A stretch of 64,000 nucleotides of DNA from positions 16,150,834 through 16,214,833 of the forward strand of contig CM036199.1 in the NCBI GenBank assembly GCA_020631735.1, written 5' to 3'. The notes under the pieces were generated by a model. It was not told the origin of the DNA. It worked only from the letters and a program-made list of their open reading frames with translations, and did not search any database. Within the stretch, counting starts at the first letter, position 1; every line of letters begins with the position of its first letter. This DNA is from Saccharum officinarum (taxonomy: Eukaryota > Streptophyta > Magnoliopsida > Poales > Poaceae). Shown here piece by piece: positions 23,259 to 37,074 of the stretch. The translations under genes and the position numbers were made by a program.

Positions 23259-26200
23259 TCAGGGGTCCTCGGCGGTCGTCTTGGCCGGCGGCGGCTGCAC
23301 GAACCGTCTCCAGTACCAGTGGCGCTCCCAGATGGCGCCCATGGCCTCGAGCGGCACCCCCTTGGTCTCCGGCAGGAACGCCACGACGAAGGCGGTCATG
23401 ACGGCCACCCAGGCGGCGTAGTAGATGAAGGTGGCGTACTTGAGCGCGCACAGCATGGAGAGGAACGTCTGCGTGAGCAGGAACGTGGCGCCCAGGTTGA
23501 CGGCCACGCTGATGCCCTGCCCCGCCGACCGGATCTCCACGGGGAATATCTCGCCGGGGATCACCCAGGCGAGCGGTCCCCAGGACCAGCCGAACGCCGC
23601 CGAGAAGACGCATGTCAGCGCCAGCACGGCCAGGGAGTAGGGCCTGGCCATGGCGTTCCCGCCGTCGGCGCCGATCTGGGAGCCCATGATCCACGCGACC
23701 GCGACCTGGCAGATGATCATGACGAACCCGCCGGTGAGGAGCAGCGGCCGGCGGCCGTACCGGTCGACCGTGACGGTGGACAGGAGCGTGGACCCCAGGT
23801 TGACGGCGCCGAGGATGACGGCGCCCATGAGCGCGGCGTCGCTGCCGAACCCGGCCGTCTGGAACAGCACGGGCGAGAAGAAAGCGATGACGATGACCCC
23901 CGTGAGCTGCTGGAACAGCGGCACCGCCACAGCCATCGCCAGGTGGTGCCGGTGCTCCCGCCTGAGGATCCGCCGGAACGCCCCCTCCTCGTGGGCTCGC
24001 GCGGCGTCCACGGCGCGGGCCACGTCCTCCAGCTCCGCGTCCACGTCCGCCTTGGCGCCCCTGACGCGGCGCAGCGCGGCGCGGGCCTCCTCCACGGGGC
24101 GCCCGCGCACCAGGAGGCTGCTGGGCGTGTCCGGGATCAGCAGCGCCCCGGCCACGATGACGGCGGCGGGCGCCGCGGCCAGGCCCAGCGACAGGCGCCA
24201 CCCCCACGTCGGGATGCGCGACGTGCCGTAGTTCACCAGGTTCGCCGCCAGGTTGCCGATGCTGAGGAAGAGCTGGAACCCCGTCGTGAAGGCGCCCCGC
24301 CACTTGGGCGGCGCCGTCTCCGCCAGGTACACCGGCGCCGCCTGACAGCCATGCATTTGTATGTCAGTTGTCACGCAACATTAGCGCGTCGTAACACACC
24401 GTACGTTTGTCACGCACGTGTCATCATGATGCATCATCACAATTCACACACACTAGCTACTTGCAAAAGATTAATAACATGGGTCCTGCGATTCAGCGAT
24501 TGCGTGTGAAGTCAACCAGCTGGACAGCCAACTACTCCAAGAAAGCCGGATGCCTGCATGAGTTGCAATGCAGGCCGGGGCTTGAGAGCGACGTGCTGGC
24601 TCAAAACCAACCACAAGCCCTAGCTACCTCGAGGGACAGTGCATGAGCAAACGAAGCAGGACGACGGCAAGTCGCAACAACCTTTCCCATCTACAGTGTC
24701 AATTGCTTCTTTTGTCTATGGCCAACTACTCTTCTTTGGTGGAGGTGGACAGCACCTCTCACTCACTTCATATCTTGTGCATGAATTCATTTTACCCGAG
24801 ACTAGAGTATCCTACCAAACACTTTAGGTAGGCTTTATTGCGAAACATACTAATATATTCGCATCACTTTAGTTCTAAAAATAAATACTTACCATGTCAA
24901 AAGTCAAAACCACACATGGGACAATTTTTAACCATTTTTGTGCAACGACATGTTACTTTTTTATTTCCTGTCAAGAAGAACGCTAACTACTTGTACGTAC
25001 TACCAATCTTATAGACAGCTGGGGACTAGTACATAATTACATACCTCTGTTCGCTTCGCTGAAAAGTCATGGTTGAAAGTACTGTTCGCTGATTTGTTAT
25101 GAGAGAAAAATACTGTTCGTTCGCTGAAAAAGTACAGCTCATAAGATAAGCGAACATGGCCTACCGTAACTGGAGCTGTGGACCATGAGTTTGATTGGGC
25201 ATACTTGATAAAGTAGGCTCCGCTTCAAAGTTGGGTAGGTTTAATTTGTAGCTCTATCTATCCATCTATATAAGTCGACAACAACGCAACAACGCACATC
25301 ATCAAGATACAAAGTCCACTTTATTAGGGCAAGAGTATTGGTTTGACAATGCACACTAATTAAGGGCAAGAGTATGGGTTTTATTTGGCCATCCTATTTC
25401 AGCAATGTAACGAAATGCAAACGGTGTGCTAGTGGCTCTTATGGTTGTGTGTCATCGTCTACACATGCTCTGCCAAAAAGTCGCCTATCATCTAAAGTTT
25501 GCTTATTATTATTGGAACCAAGTACTCCTATCATTTTTAACTAAAAAACGAAACCTAAGTTACAGTGTCAGTTTAAGACCATGGAAGGAGGGAACTAAAT
25601 TTTGTAGTTTAAGGGCAAAACAGCTGCTGCCTGCTGCAAGACTATTTGACAATATTTGAATTTTTTTGCAAGTTCCGCACTAGGTAGAAAGATGATTGCT
25701 CCTGAAATATCATCATGTTGCGAAGACATAATTTTACTTGTAAAACTTAAATTTTGTATTGTTTATTTATCCAAAAATAGTCAAATTGTGTCATATTTTT
25801 TTATTTAAATGGTACAAGAGTTGATCGATAGATTCAAATTCAAATGGGTTTCGAGGCGATGTTGATTTCATAGCAATTTGCAATATAGCATAGGAGAAAT
25901 AGTGTGTGTGGATAGTGTATCAAAACATATTATTATATCTAGATACATAACAAATAGATGTATAAAAAAGTCAAAACGACTTATAATTTGGAACGAGGAG
26001 AGCAGTGACCAGTGTAATACTAGTACTTGTGTCATATGTGTGTTATTCACAAAGAAAAGAATGGAGTGCCTGCCGGCATGCAACACCTGGTTGGTAAAGC
26101 CGATGCCGAAGCCCAGCAGCATGCGTCCGACGATAAGCATCGCGACGTTGACAGCGGCGGCGTTGACGGCGGCGCCGGCGAAGAAGAGCGCCCCGCCCGC

Positions 26201-26542
26201 GAGCATGACGGCCTGCCTGCCGATCGCCCTGGTGACGCGGCTGGCGACGAGCGAGGCGGCCAGCCCTGCCAGGTACAGGGACGACGTGAACGCCGTGAGC
26301 ACGTGGCTGTCGTAGACGCAGTACTCGTCCCGGCGCGCCGCGGCCATCCGGCGCAGCACCCCCGGGAAGAAGCGCGACAGGAACGACTCCATCGCCGTGA
26401 CGCCCCCCGAGATGCCGATGTCGTAGCCGAAGATGAGGCCGCCGGAGGCCGCCATGAGGCAGGTCACCACCACGGAGAACGTCACCCGCCCACCGTAGTC
26501 GACGGACGTGCCGGCGGCCACGGCGAACCCTCCCCCGGCCAT
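23259..26542 (-). CDS. STP-type monosaccharide/H+ symporter, two exons, 512 aa
   Basis: Exon 1 is 26542-26087 (152 codons, ending in FTNQ before a GT donor) and exon 2 is 24341-23259 (after TCAG). A 1745-bp intron separates them in phase 0. Family marks: [12 protein letters not shown] at residues 38-49, YCVYDS with Cys75, [11 protein letters not shown] at 153-163, FQQLTG at 295-300, DRYGRRPLL near 345-353, PGEIFP near 414, Cys450 in FLSMLC and PETKG at 476-480. Cys75 and Cys450 correspond to the STP lid-domain disulfide. Twelve membrane helices are expected at the plasma membrane, with uptake of hexose or pentose driven by protons. Odd point: the Asn of the usual QQLTGIN sugar-binding motif is replaced (QQLTGVI, Ile302), so substrate use may be altered. 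Length fits the family (about 500-520). Very high GC is normal for grass genes. The frame is intact. Confidence 0.92.
25048..25156. mobile_element. Short MITE-like insertion in the transporter intron
   Basis: Begins TGTTCGCTTCGCTGAAAAG and ends in GATAAGCGAACA, giving inverted ends TGTTCGCTT/AAGCGAACA. It also has the internal GTACTGTTCGCTGA and ATACTGTTCGTTCGCTGA repeats seen in a frequent grass MITE family. Boundaries and target duplication are not certain. Confidence 0.55.
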
Positions 26543-26664
26543 GCTTCCTTGCTGCTCGTTCTCGAGCGCAGGCGGCTGTACCTACTACAGTAGCTAGCTA
26601 CCACTCGTCACGGAACAGCTAGTCAGCTAGGCGATGCGATGTGTTAGTGACCCAAGTACTGAGG

Positions 26665-26672
26665 TATTTATA
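26665..26672 (-). promoter_or_regulatory. TATA box of the sugar transporter gene
   Basis: TATAAATA on the minus strand, about 120 bp upstream of the ATG at 26542, a normal distance given a 5' leader of some 90 nt. Confidence 0.65.
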
Positions 26673-26699
26673 CTACTGACGAGTGACGAGTACTGCATC

Positions 26700-28278
26700 A
26701 ACGTGAGCAAGTCGTTAGGTGAGCACGCTCATTCCCTCACCAACAAATTGCTCGATTCTCTTGCAAGCCCTAACGGACCTCGAGTATGCAAGTGAGAAGC
26801 TAGCTCCTAGCAACCCCATGGATGGCGACGTTTGGAGTAGTAACAGGATGAAGCACCGGGGTATGCGATTCTTGTCAGGGATGAATTCGGCTGCCGTTTG
26901 GAGCGACAAAACTAAGCAGGGCGGCCGGACCACCGGGCGCCGGATGACGTTTTTCTGTCTGCCTGTGGTTGGCACTTTGCTCGTCCCTGGAACTTGGTTT
27001 CGTGTGGTGGAAGACTCTGTCTTCTTTGGGGGCGCTCGGGGGGCTGTCTGAGGTTGAAAATGCGCGCCCGAAGCTTGCCGGCAGGTGTTGCCTTTGGGAG
27101 AGAAGGAAAAGGCAGATTGTTGAGATTAATTGATGGGCCACCAGAATGCATAGATTAATTGATGGGCCACCAGAATGCCACCAGAATCAACACGCGAAGT
27201 CGCCAATGACTATTTGCTTCACTTTCGTAGAAGCGCCACGACTAATTTTCGAGCAAACTAGTAAAGAAATTTTCGATTACAGCGAAGAACCGGCTGCTTT
27301 ACAGGCGAGAACAACAAAGGATACTCCGATTCGCTGGAGCGTACGGCTTGTTTGCGGGATGTGAAAAGTAGACGGAGAAAATAAATGAACAGAATATAGT
27401 GATAATTTGTTTTTGGACGATGTTGGATCCCCTCTGCCGGCCTTAACCCCACATATATAGGGTGATCTAGACTTTGATCTCCACGCACTGAGTGTGTGGA
27501 CTCCTTCTGTCCGCTCAGTTCCTCAGCATCTCCGTGGTGCACGGCATGCACAGTGCGTCCGCCCGCCATGCGCAGGACGTGCTCGGTCAGTAGCCACCGT
27601 CTCTGCACCTGCATGTCTCCTGGATTCTTGCGCATGCACCGGTATGCGCTTGTTGCTCCTATATATGTGGCGGAGCCAGCGCTGGGGGTGGGGGGCTTCA
27701 GCCCCCTCTACCGCCGTGATTCCCACATAGCCCTCCCTAAGCCCCCCCTATAAATTTGAGGAGGAAGAAGAAGGAAATGAGGGGCGGGAGGAAGAAGAAG
27801 AGGAAGCAGCCCCCCCCTGCCGTCAATCCTGTCTCCGCCGCTGTCACCAGCCAAGATTAACATTAAACTTAACCGGCTTCATTTGTTAATTAAACATATC
27901 AGTATGCCTAAAACCTGTGGTCGTTAATTTCTAATAGATTAATCGACCATTAGCAATATTGGCTAACCGACTGATCATTTTAAAAATCATGAGAGTTTTA
28001 CCAATCACAACCAAATTTGATAACTAAGCCGAATTAAGCTTTTGAATTTAATTAATTTGGCCAAATAAATTTCCTAAGCATACTAGAAAGCTCAAAGCTA
28101 TAAAAAGATGTCAAGTTTGGTTGTCAACAATGGGCAAACCACAACACATTGGATAAAATTGGCCTGTCAAAGGAATGGGCACAAGGAGTACATGCGAAAA
28201 GTCCTTTTATTGTCGTGATCGTCAAACTCCAAAACTAGATATCTTATCCCATCGACTTTCAAAACCATATAAATTATC
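26700..28278. other. Intergenic region upstream of the transporter
   Basis: No gene I can support. A 110-codon frame at 26719-27051 has no recognisable domain and overlaps open frames on the other strand. A 29-bp unit (ATTAATTGATGGGCCACCAG) is repeated in tandem at 27123-27188. From 27670 to 27760 there is a GGGGGCTTCAGCCCCC-type palindromic stretch. Confidence 0.4.
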
Positions 28279-28962
28279 TCCCTACTCTGGTTAGAAGTGG
28301 TTTTCAAAGTCGTTTCATCCTCTTTTAGTTTAAAAAATTCCAATAATACCTAATAAGATTTTTAAACCACAAAGAATGTCTTTAGGTTTCTGAATATTCC
28401 GTGAAAATCATAGAAATATATTAGGACACGAAAAACCCAAAATAGAATACATAGAACTCATGAAAGGATCTCAAAAAGCTTCAAAAATTGATTTAGCTTT
28501 AAAAATGGGAAAAGAATCTACAAAATTTCGGAAACATTCTAATTGATGTTTTCAAACATGTTTTTAATATTTTTCCACACTAAAACACGAGATACAACTA
28601 GCATGAATACATTAAGGATTAAATGTAGTTGCATTTTTGCTTGTTGCATATCATATTTTTGTTGTGCAAAGATTTCAAAACATATTTAGACATCAATTAG
28701 AATGTTTTGGGGATTTTCTAATTTTTGGGATATTTTTTCTATTTTCCTAGAGCTAAATCTTATTTTCTAAAGCTTCGAGAGATAGGTTTACGACCTCTAA
28801 TAATATTTATTTGGGTTTTTTCATGTATTAATCTATCTCTTTTTTTATCAAAATTAGAATTTTATAAGCATCTTCATGGTTTAAAAACCTTTTCATGTAT
28901 TTATTAGATTTTTTAAGTAAAAAAGATGATCCGCCTTGAAAACACTTCTAACTCGGGCAGGG
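28279..28962. mobile_element. Long foldback (inverted-repeat) element, about 0.68 kb
   Basis: The two halves are inverted copies of each other along most of their length. The left arm opens CCCTACTCTGGTTAGAAGTG and the right arm closes CACTTCTAACTCGGGCAGGG. Inner parts also match, for example AACATTCTAATTGATGT at left and ACATCAATTAGAATGTT at right. A transcript would fold into a long hairpin. A third single-arm copy lies at 31655-31990. No coding capacity. Confidence 0.75.
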
Positions 28963-29654
28963 CTTGTTAATGTTTCATAACTAGGTACCCTCAAATCGAT
29001 TAGTAAATTTATAGTCTCGTGTAGGCTTCACATGGCTAGCACTTAGAGACTTGGGATTTATATTGGTTCAGGCAATGTGCCCTACGTCCCGTTCGAATGT
29101 TGTTCGATCGTGTTTCTAAGCACGATGGTTCGATGTTTACAGTAGGGTTACAAATAAAATATGAAGAGAGGGAATACGAGTCTAAAAGTTGATGGAGTTT
29201 AAGCCGAGAGACTGACGTCTCTTGCTTTTGTGGGAATAAGATGCCCATGCTGTCCCTTATTATAACGAGAGAGCAGGGCTATACAAAGGGTGAGAGAGTC
29301 TTCCATGTGACACTGGTCTAGGGAGTCATATGCATCCTATTGTTACAACACATTCCTCTGTGCCAGGCCATGTTCCAATATTGTGTAGGATTTGACCTAA
29401 AAAATATTCCCTGTTCGTTTGAACTTATCTGTCAGAATCAGCCAGTCATTCAGCAGTGTTTTTCTCTCACGACAAATTAGCATCAACATCAGTATCAGTC
29501 ATTCAGTCGTGCTTTTACAGCCAGCCAAACAGGATGACTGTGTAGGATGACATGACGTGGGAGTCGCTCCAACCATGCTGACGTGATGAGGGTGCTATTG
29601 CGTGGTCCTACTATGCATGACGTGAGTGGATGGAAAAATACAGGCTAATTCGAG
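28963..29654. other. Intergenic, no gene seen
   Basis: AT-rich unique-looking DNA. At 29420-29540 there is a CTGTTCGTTTG ... CAGCCAGCCAAACAGG stretch that resembles an inverted-end MITE, without clear duplication. Confidence 0.35.
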
Positions 29655-31190
29655 GGTGTAAAGTTGTGATGTTATATCGGGTGTCACGTGAGGATGTTGT
29701 GTGGGATATTTGGATAGTAATAAAAAACAAATTATAGAATCTTCAGTAAACCGCGAGACGAATTTATTAAGCCTAATTAATCCATCATTAACACATGTGT
29801 TACTGTAGCACTTTATTATCAACTCATAGACTAATTAAGCTTAAAAGATTTGTCTCGTAAAGTACTGACAATCTGTGTAATTAGTTATTTTTAGTCTATA
29901 TTTAATACTTCATACATGTGTCCAAACATCCGATATAATAGGGTGTAAAGTTTTGGCGTGGGAACTAAACAAGCTATTGCTATAGTATCGCAATAGCACT
30001 ACAGTAGCACATGACAATATTAAGGGGTGTTTGGTTGAAGGGACTAAAGTTTAGTCGGTATCACATCGGATGTTACATGGGATGTCGCATGGGATGTTCG
30101 GATACTAATAAAAAAATAAATTACAGATTCCGTCAGTAAACCGCGAGACGAATTTATTAAGACTAATTAATCCGTCATTAGCACATATTTACTGTAGCAC
30201 CACATTGTCGAATCTTGGACTAATTAGGCTTAAAAAATCCGTCTCACAAATTAGTCTCAATATGTATATTTAGTTTCGTAAATAGTCTATATCTAATACT
30301 TCATGCATGTATATAAACATTTGATGTGATAAAGACCGAAGTTTAGGCTCTGTTTGGTTTGGATGTTAAAGTTTAACAAAACTGTAGCAGTTTCGTCTTA
30401 TTTGACAAAAAGTTTCCAATCTTTGATTAATTAGTCTTAATAGATTCGTCTCGTAAATTACTCCTAATTTGTGTCGACATGCATGTAATTAATCTACATT
30501 TAGTACTCTATACATTTGAGACAATTAATCTACATTTAGTACTCTATACATTTGAGGAAACATCGATACGATCAGAGTTAATCTCCGAACCAAACGGGCC
30601 TTAGACGTGGGAAGTGGGATGACACGTCGTGTCGCTTGTCTTGTCTTGCTGCACACTGTTTCGACTTGCACACTGCACCTGCTATCTTCTCGCAGCAAGC
30701 TGCTATCCAGGTGGGTGTGTTTAGTTGGGTGTGTTCACTTTGCGAAAAGTAAATGAAAAGTTACTGTAGCATCTTTCGTTGTTATTTGATAAAATTTGTT
30801 TAATCATGGACTAACTAGGTTCAAAAGATTCGTCCCGACATTTACAGACAAACTATGCAATTAATTATCATTTTTACCTACATTTAATGCTCCATACATG
30901 CGTCGAAAGATTTGATGTGATGGGTGGAAAAGAAAATATTTTGGGTTGGGATGGGAAGTGAACAAGGCCGGTGAAAAATGGATAAAAAGTTACTGTAGCA
31001 CCTTTCGTTTTTATTTGACAAATATTATCTAACCATGAAATAACTAGGCTTAAAAGATTCGTCTCGTAAAAACCAGACAAACTTAATAATTAGTTATTTT
31101 TTTACCTATATTTAATACTCTATGTATGCGTCTAAATATTTGATGTGATGGATGGAAGAGAAAATATTTTGGGTTTGCATGCAAAGTGAA
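29655..31190. repeat. Row of about five related MITE-like units
   Basis: Approximate units 29655-29957, 30025-30350, 30352-30602, 30718-30966 and 30967-31190 share blocks such as TTACTGTAGCA, GACTAATTA(A/G)GCTTAAAA with (A/G)TCTCGTAAA, and TAATACT(T/C)CATACATG. The first two also share AGTAAACCGCGAGACGAATT. The layout matches a very common grass non-autonomous hAT-like family. Exact ends are unclear because the copies are diverged and closely packed. Confidence 0.65.
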
Positions 31191-31654
31191 CACATTTGAG
31201 TCCTTCCGCAGGACGCCGAGTTCGACGCGGAGTTGGACGTACGGTGCAAGCCGATCTCATGTGGTGAGGGTACCTGGGTTATAACTTATAAGTACTTGAC
31301 AGCGTCAATTTAAATGATTCTGAGAGTTAGAGTTGAGAGTTGAGATGGGAAAATGTTCGCTTTTGAAATCAGAGGTGGAAAATCAGACCACATGGATAAT
31401 TTTTGGAGGTAAAACCGTAAAAGTGACCTTTTCCGCGTAGCTGCTGCCCTGGAACAAGATGAGCCCTTATGGTAAAACAATTTTGTTGGCTTAACTAACT
31501 CTAGTTTATTAGATGACATGGCCAGTGAACAACCCGCGGGGGGGGGCACGGGGCACGAGTGCACCTATATCAAGATATACAATTTGGCTCCGCGTGAAGA
31601 CAAGACAAGTAAACAACACAAAACAAATATAAGATGCAACCAATATGAATGCAG
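31191..31654. other. Intergenic, no gene seen
   Basis: Contains a ten-base G run near 31539. No reading frame or repeat I recognise. Confidence 0.35.
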
Positions 31655-31990
31655 CATATATTAATGGTGAATGTATTCATGCTAGTTGTATCTCAGGTAT
31701 TTGTTGTGAAAATATTTTCAAAACGCGTTTAGACATTGATCATAATGTTTTAGAATTTTTCTACACATTTTTTTTGTTTTTCTAGAGCTAAGTGTAATAT
31801 TTAGAAGCTTCTAGAGATATTTCTATGAGCATTATGTTTTATTTGGATTTAACTTGTCCCTATCTATATATTGAAATTTTCTCAGAACTTTTAAAACTTT
31901 AGAGGCATTTTTGGAGGTTTAAAAACCTTATCGGATTTTTACCAGATTTTTTATAAACCATATTGAAAGCCATCTCTAACCAGTGTTAAC
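31655..31990. repeat. Single-arm copy of the foldback element
   Basis: Same orientation as the right arm of 28279-28962. Shared blocks include TTTTCTAGAGCTAA, GTTTAAAAACCTT and the outer CTCTAACCAG (inverted at 28281-28294). Confidence 0.6.
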
Positions 31991-32739
31991 CTAACATTCA
32001 AACATTAATCAGACTAAATGGTCACCTATCATTTAGCTATTTATTATTCGCGCTAATTGATCATTTAAACAGAACAGTGATTAAATAGGATTAATGGCAA
32101 ATTACGGATACGACAAGACGTTTACACGGTGTGTAAACCGTGCTAATTATAGACGAACAATGCTTCTAACCTCGTATAGAAGCAATTTAAATAGTTTTGC
32201 GAGCTGAAGGGATGAGATGCATAATTTTAGAGTTCGAGTAGAAAAGTTGGACTACGACGATAATTTCACATCACATCACACTAAAAAAAAGCAACTTTTT
32301 TAGTGAGACTCTCTCTCTATAATACCCTTTCGATCCGGACGTCGTTTCGGCATGGACTCAACCCGATGGCAACTCAACATGCACTGCACGCCTCTGGCTG
32401 TAACCGATTCGAACATCCTGCTTGATTGCGTGATCCCGGCATCAAAAACTCGTGTGTTTGACTGTTTGTTAGGAAAATCCAGTGTTCGAGTGTAGCACGC
32501 CATGACTCATGTCACGTGGCCGCTTGAGTGGAAAAGGAGATCAGAAATTTGCGTCACAGAGGAGATACGGCGATGATCATGTTTTGGGGCTGCAAGATTT
32601 AATTTGGACATTAGAAATTGATACGGCGAAATTAACGCAATAAAAACTTTATTCTGACTTGTAACATGGGATGGACTGACGCACTCTCTATGTTCCAAAT
32701 TATAAAACATTTTGACTTTTCTTGATACATTGCTTTTAC
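31991..32739. other. Intergenic, with half of a Stowaway-like MITE at its right end
   Basis: No gene. At about 32680-32740 the sequence CTCTATGTTCCAAATTATAA followed by ACATTTTGACTTTTC resembles one arm of a Stowaway MITE lying at the edge of the LTR fragment that follows. Confidence 0.4.
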
Positions 32740-35700
32740 TCCGAGTATACTCCGAGTATCCTATCCTTGTGTAGCTCCAGAAGTTCCATCTAGGTAGGTA
32801 CTCATGTAGCTTCACTCCTAGAAACATAGAATAGAGAGGGGTTGAGTACATAAAGTACTCAGCGAGCCTTAAACTTTGGGTGGAGGAAACGGGAAGGGAA
32901 ATGCTATATGTGGAGGTGGTTACGGTGGTTGAGGTGAAAGTAGTAGGGTGAAGTAGTTATATTTATAGGTTGGATCCTGGCAGAGTATTACCATTCTCAC
33001 CAGTTCCCGTTGTTCATTATAATTACCAAACTAGTAAAATACATCTTACTATATTATTTCAGTTGTAGAAGTCTAATCATAGTATCTCATCCTAGCATCT
33101 GCCCATTCCAAGGACATGGCTATTCGAATAGATTTAGCATAACTCTGTAGAGGTGTACAAATTTCCCCATAAGATAGACACAGTTCGACACCATCGTCAT
33201 GGCTTAGCAGGTCTAACGAGACCTCATATTCGTATATACGCGACCTTAGATATCCATATAACTCTACCACGGCTTCTCAAGGGTTGGAAACACACAAAAC
33301 CAGGATGATACCTAATCATCCAAACATGATGATACCAAATCATCACAAAATAACATGGCTCGAACACAACCAAAAATAATCAAGGGCTCGAACGCGGCCA
33401 AGAACCAAAAGCTTAACGTGGAAGATCACATAGCATCCACGCCAACCGGACCACGGAAGAAAACCTATCCCCCGTGTCTGCTACTGATATTTCGCTGCCA
33501 ACACCGGTCTCCTAGTAGAAATTATACTACAACCTATCGGGGTGTGAGATCAAGTCTATCCATATAGACATGCGGTTGTACGTAATATCTCACTAGGTGA
33601 GAGGGACTACGAACTAGTCCTTATATGACCGAGGCGAGTATCTCCCACAGGAATCCTCTCCAGGTATTCCTATCAAGGCAATTTATCTCCATAAATTACC
33701 CCCACTCGCCCCATGTCGGGGTTTATTCAAATTTTACCATTCAAGTTCCATAATTATTATTCTCAAGTTCATAACACTCATATCATATTAAGGTAACCAT
33801 TACCTTATCATATTATCATAATCAAGTTCATAATTATAGTTTCTTTCGTTTATAAGGGTTTTCAAGTAGTATAGGATGGGTTATTATTTAGTGGAGATGG
33901 ATAGTGGAGGGTTTATGGTGGAGACTAGCAATATGTGGTGGTGGTGGAAGGGAGGTTGTTAAGGGATGGCATGTCGTTTAGAGGGAGTGGTTAGGTGGGT
34001 GTTAGTACTTACCTCCATTCGCTGACGATTATATCCTCGTCCGATTTCCTATACCTTTTGCTCCTATCTTCGGGACTCCATCGGGTTCTCTTTACGTCTT
34101 CTATCCTACGCGGTCTAGTGTCGATAAACAAGGAAACACAAACAAGAAAAATAACAAGCAAAGAATGTAAAGCAAGCATAAACAATCAACGATCCTAAAT
34201 GGGTTGGTTGTATTGGTTGGTGGGTTGTTACTTAGGCTATCATTATTTTGTCAATTTAAAGTAAGGTTTGGATGGAGGTATTCCATCCCTAGGGTAGGGT
34301 TCTACTGGTTGGTTAAGGTGGGTGGTCGGTCTGATGAAAGTCCAGGCCACATTATTATGTTCACTATTATGTGAACCTGAAAGAGAAAGCCTGACCAAGT
34401 CATCATAGATGACCCATCTGGCTAACCCCTACAGGTCCACCGGGTTAGTGGCACATACACACATGCATATGTATGTGCCTAGGGTTAATTAGGTGAGCTA
34501 GGTTATGACTAGGGTTAGTGGCATATACACATAAGCACATGTATATACCCATGATTAAGTAGAATTGAGTAACTAGGTTGCTAGGGTTAGCCATACATAG
34601 GCGTATACCTGGGTATCGGACATATTCATGTATGCATATACATCTACTCATTTTAGGTGATTGGGTATGGATATATTCGTGTATGTGTCATGGTACATAC
34701 ACGTACGCGAATATACGGGGTTAACTACTACTATGGCTAAGGGCTATTACTATAATTAGTATTTACTTCAAAATCAAATTTAAATGGGCACCAAAATTTA
34801 GGAACAATGGTATGATTATGTAGGGTTTCATTTTAGAAGATCTATGGTGAAAGAATTCACGGGGTTCAGAATTAAAATAACTGAGTTATAAATTATCTAA
34901 CTTTATTGACTATACACGAATGGAAGGTAACATGCACATTATTTCTATAATTTTCCCTAATGAAAATGAGTGGCAAAATATCTAGGTATGATCTAGGGTG
35001 ACTCTAGTTTATTTTAAAATTTTCTGGGAATTTTTCTATAATTAATAAGCTTACCTTTTAATATCTTGTGTACAATCCCTGTGTGCACCTAGCATTTTGC
35101 TGGCCGACTGACGCGTGGGTCCAGCCAATGGTCTCCCGTGAGCCAATCTGTGGATTCACCTCCTCTCTCCTTATGGTTCACGTGGACTGTGTCCACAAAA
35201 AAGGGGAGAGGGGGTGGAGCCTATGACGAGCGGGTCCCGTAGCCAGACATGGCGCGCCCTTACTGGACTGAGCGACGTGGCCGAGCACTCGTATTGGGTG
35301 GCCACGGCGTGGTGTCGGTCGCTCCTCCTCTGTCCGAGCAAAACAGAGTGAGCAAGAGGGGGAAAGAGAGGGAGAGCGAGGGAGAGCGGGACTCGGCGGC
35401 GGCTCGCCGGTTCCGAGCGGTGCGGCGGCCTAAGGGCGGTGGAGCAGAGCAAGGTGAAGAGGAAAGCAGGGCATGGTAGGAAAAAGAGAAACAGTAGGGT
35501 AGCGGTGAGAGGCAGAGGTGAGATTGGGAGCTCGGTCGGTCGGCGAGCTCCGGCGTGGGCTGCAAGGCAGCGGGATGCAGGGCGAGGGAAAGGGAGAGAA
35601 GAAGAGGGCAGAGCAGAGGGGAAGAGAACAACGACAACCGGTGCTCGGCTCCGGCAAGTCCTCGGCATGGTGGCACCCGCGGCACGGAGGCGCTGGGCCT

Positions 35701-36392
35701 CGGCGTAGTCCGCGGTGCTCTCGGCCTCGAGCGAAGCGACAGAGCAGAGCAACGGGGCAAAGAAGAGGAGGAGAGGGATCTTGGGAGAGCAGGAGTGGCT
35801 GGAGCCTGAGCTTGGGGCGAGGTGCTTCGCGACGGCCGGTATTTATAGCTGCGGCAAGGCGAGGAAAATATCTCTGGCAACGGAGATCTTTTCCGACAAC
35901 CATGGCCAGACGACAGCTAGGATCGGGTGGGCTTGAGCTGGACGACGGCGGGACGTGACAGGAGGTCAGCGGCGTCAGCGACCTGAGTACAGTGCATCGT
36001 TGACACACTGGGGAAGATGAAGGTGACAGGCGGGCCCCACACATCGGTGAAAAGGAGGGAGAAGATGAGAAGGGTTGTTGTGGCACTGTTGGGCCACGCG
36101 CGCGGCTTGGGCTGGAGGCGGCCCAAGCAAAAGGGAAGAGGGGAAGGAAGGGAAGGAGTGGGCGGGCTAGGCCGGTGACGGCCCAAGCAAGAAGAGGGGA
36201 AGAGGAGGAGGGGCTTGCTCCACTGGGCTAGGCATCGGCCCAACACGGGAGGGGGAGAAAGGGGAGGTGGGCCGAGGCTGGTGCTGGGCTGAGCCCGTTC
36301 GGGAGGGAGTACACAGAGCTCATTTCCTATTTTCCAATTCCCATAAAATGTAACTATTTGATGTATTGCTAATCACTAGAAAATTAAAATAT

Positions 36393-37074
<682 letters not shown>

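Noticed and set aside
23319..24509. 396-codon frame on the plus strand
   Set aside because: Antisense shadow of the GC-rich transporter exon 2.
26719..27051. 110-codon plus-strand frame with ordinary composition
   Set aside because: No domain, overlapping antisense frames, and no splice or promoter context; kept only as part of the intergenic entry.
27496..27753. Short similarity YALVAPIYVAE to sugar transporter motifs on the plus strand
   Set aside because: About 11 residues only, in a frame without other transporter features; too short to call a gene fragment.
35171..36246. Ser/Pro-rich frames of up to 218 codons on the minus strand
   Set aside because: GC-rich part of a broken LTR, with competing frames on both strands and no recognised domain.
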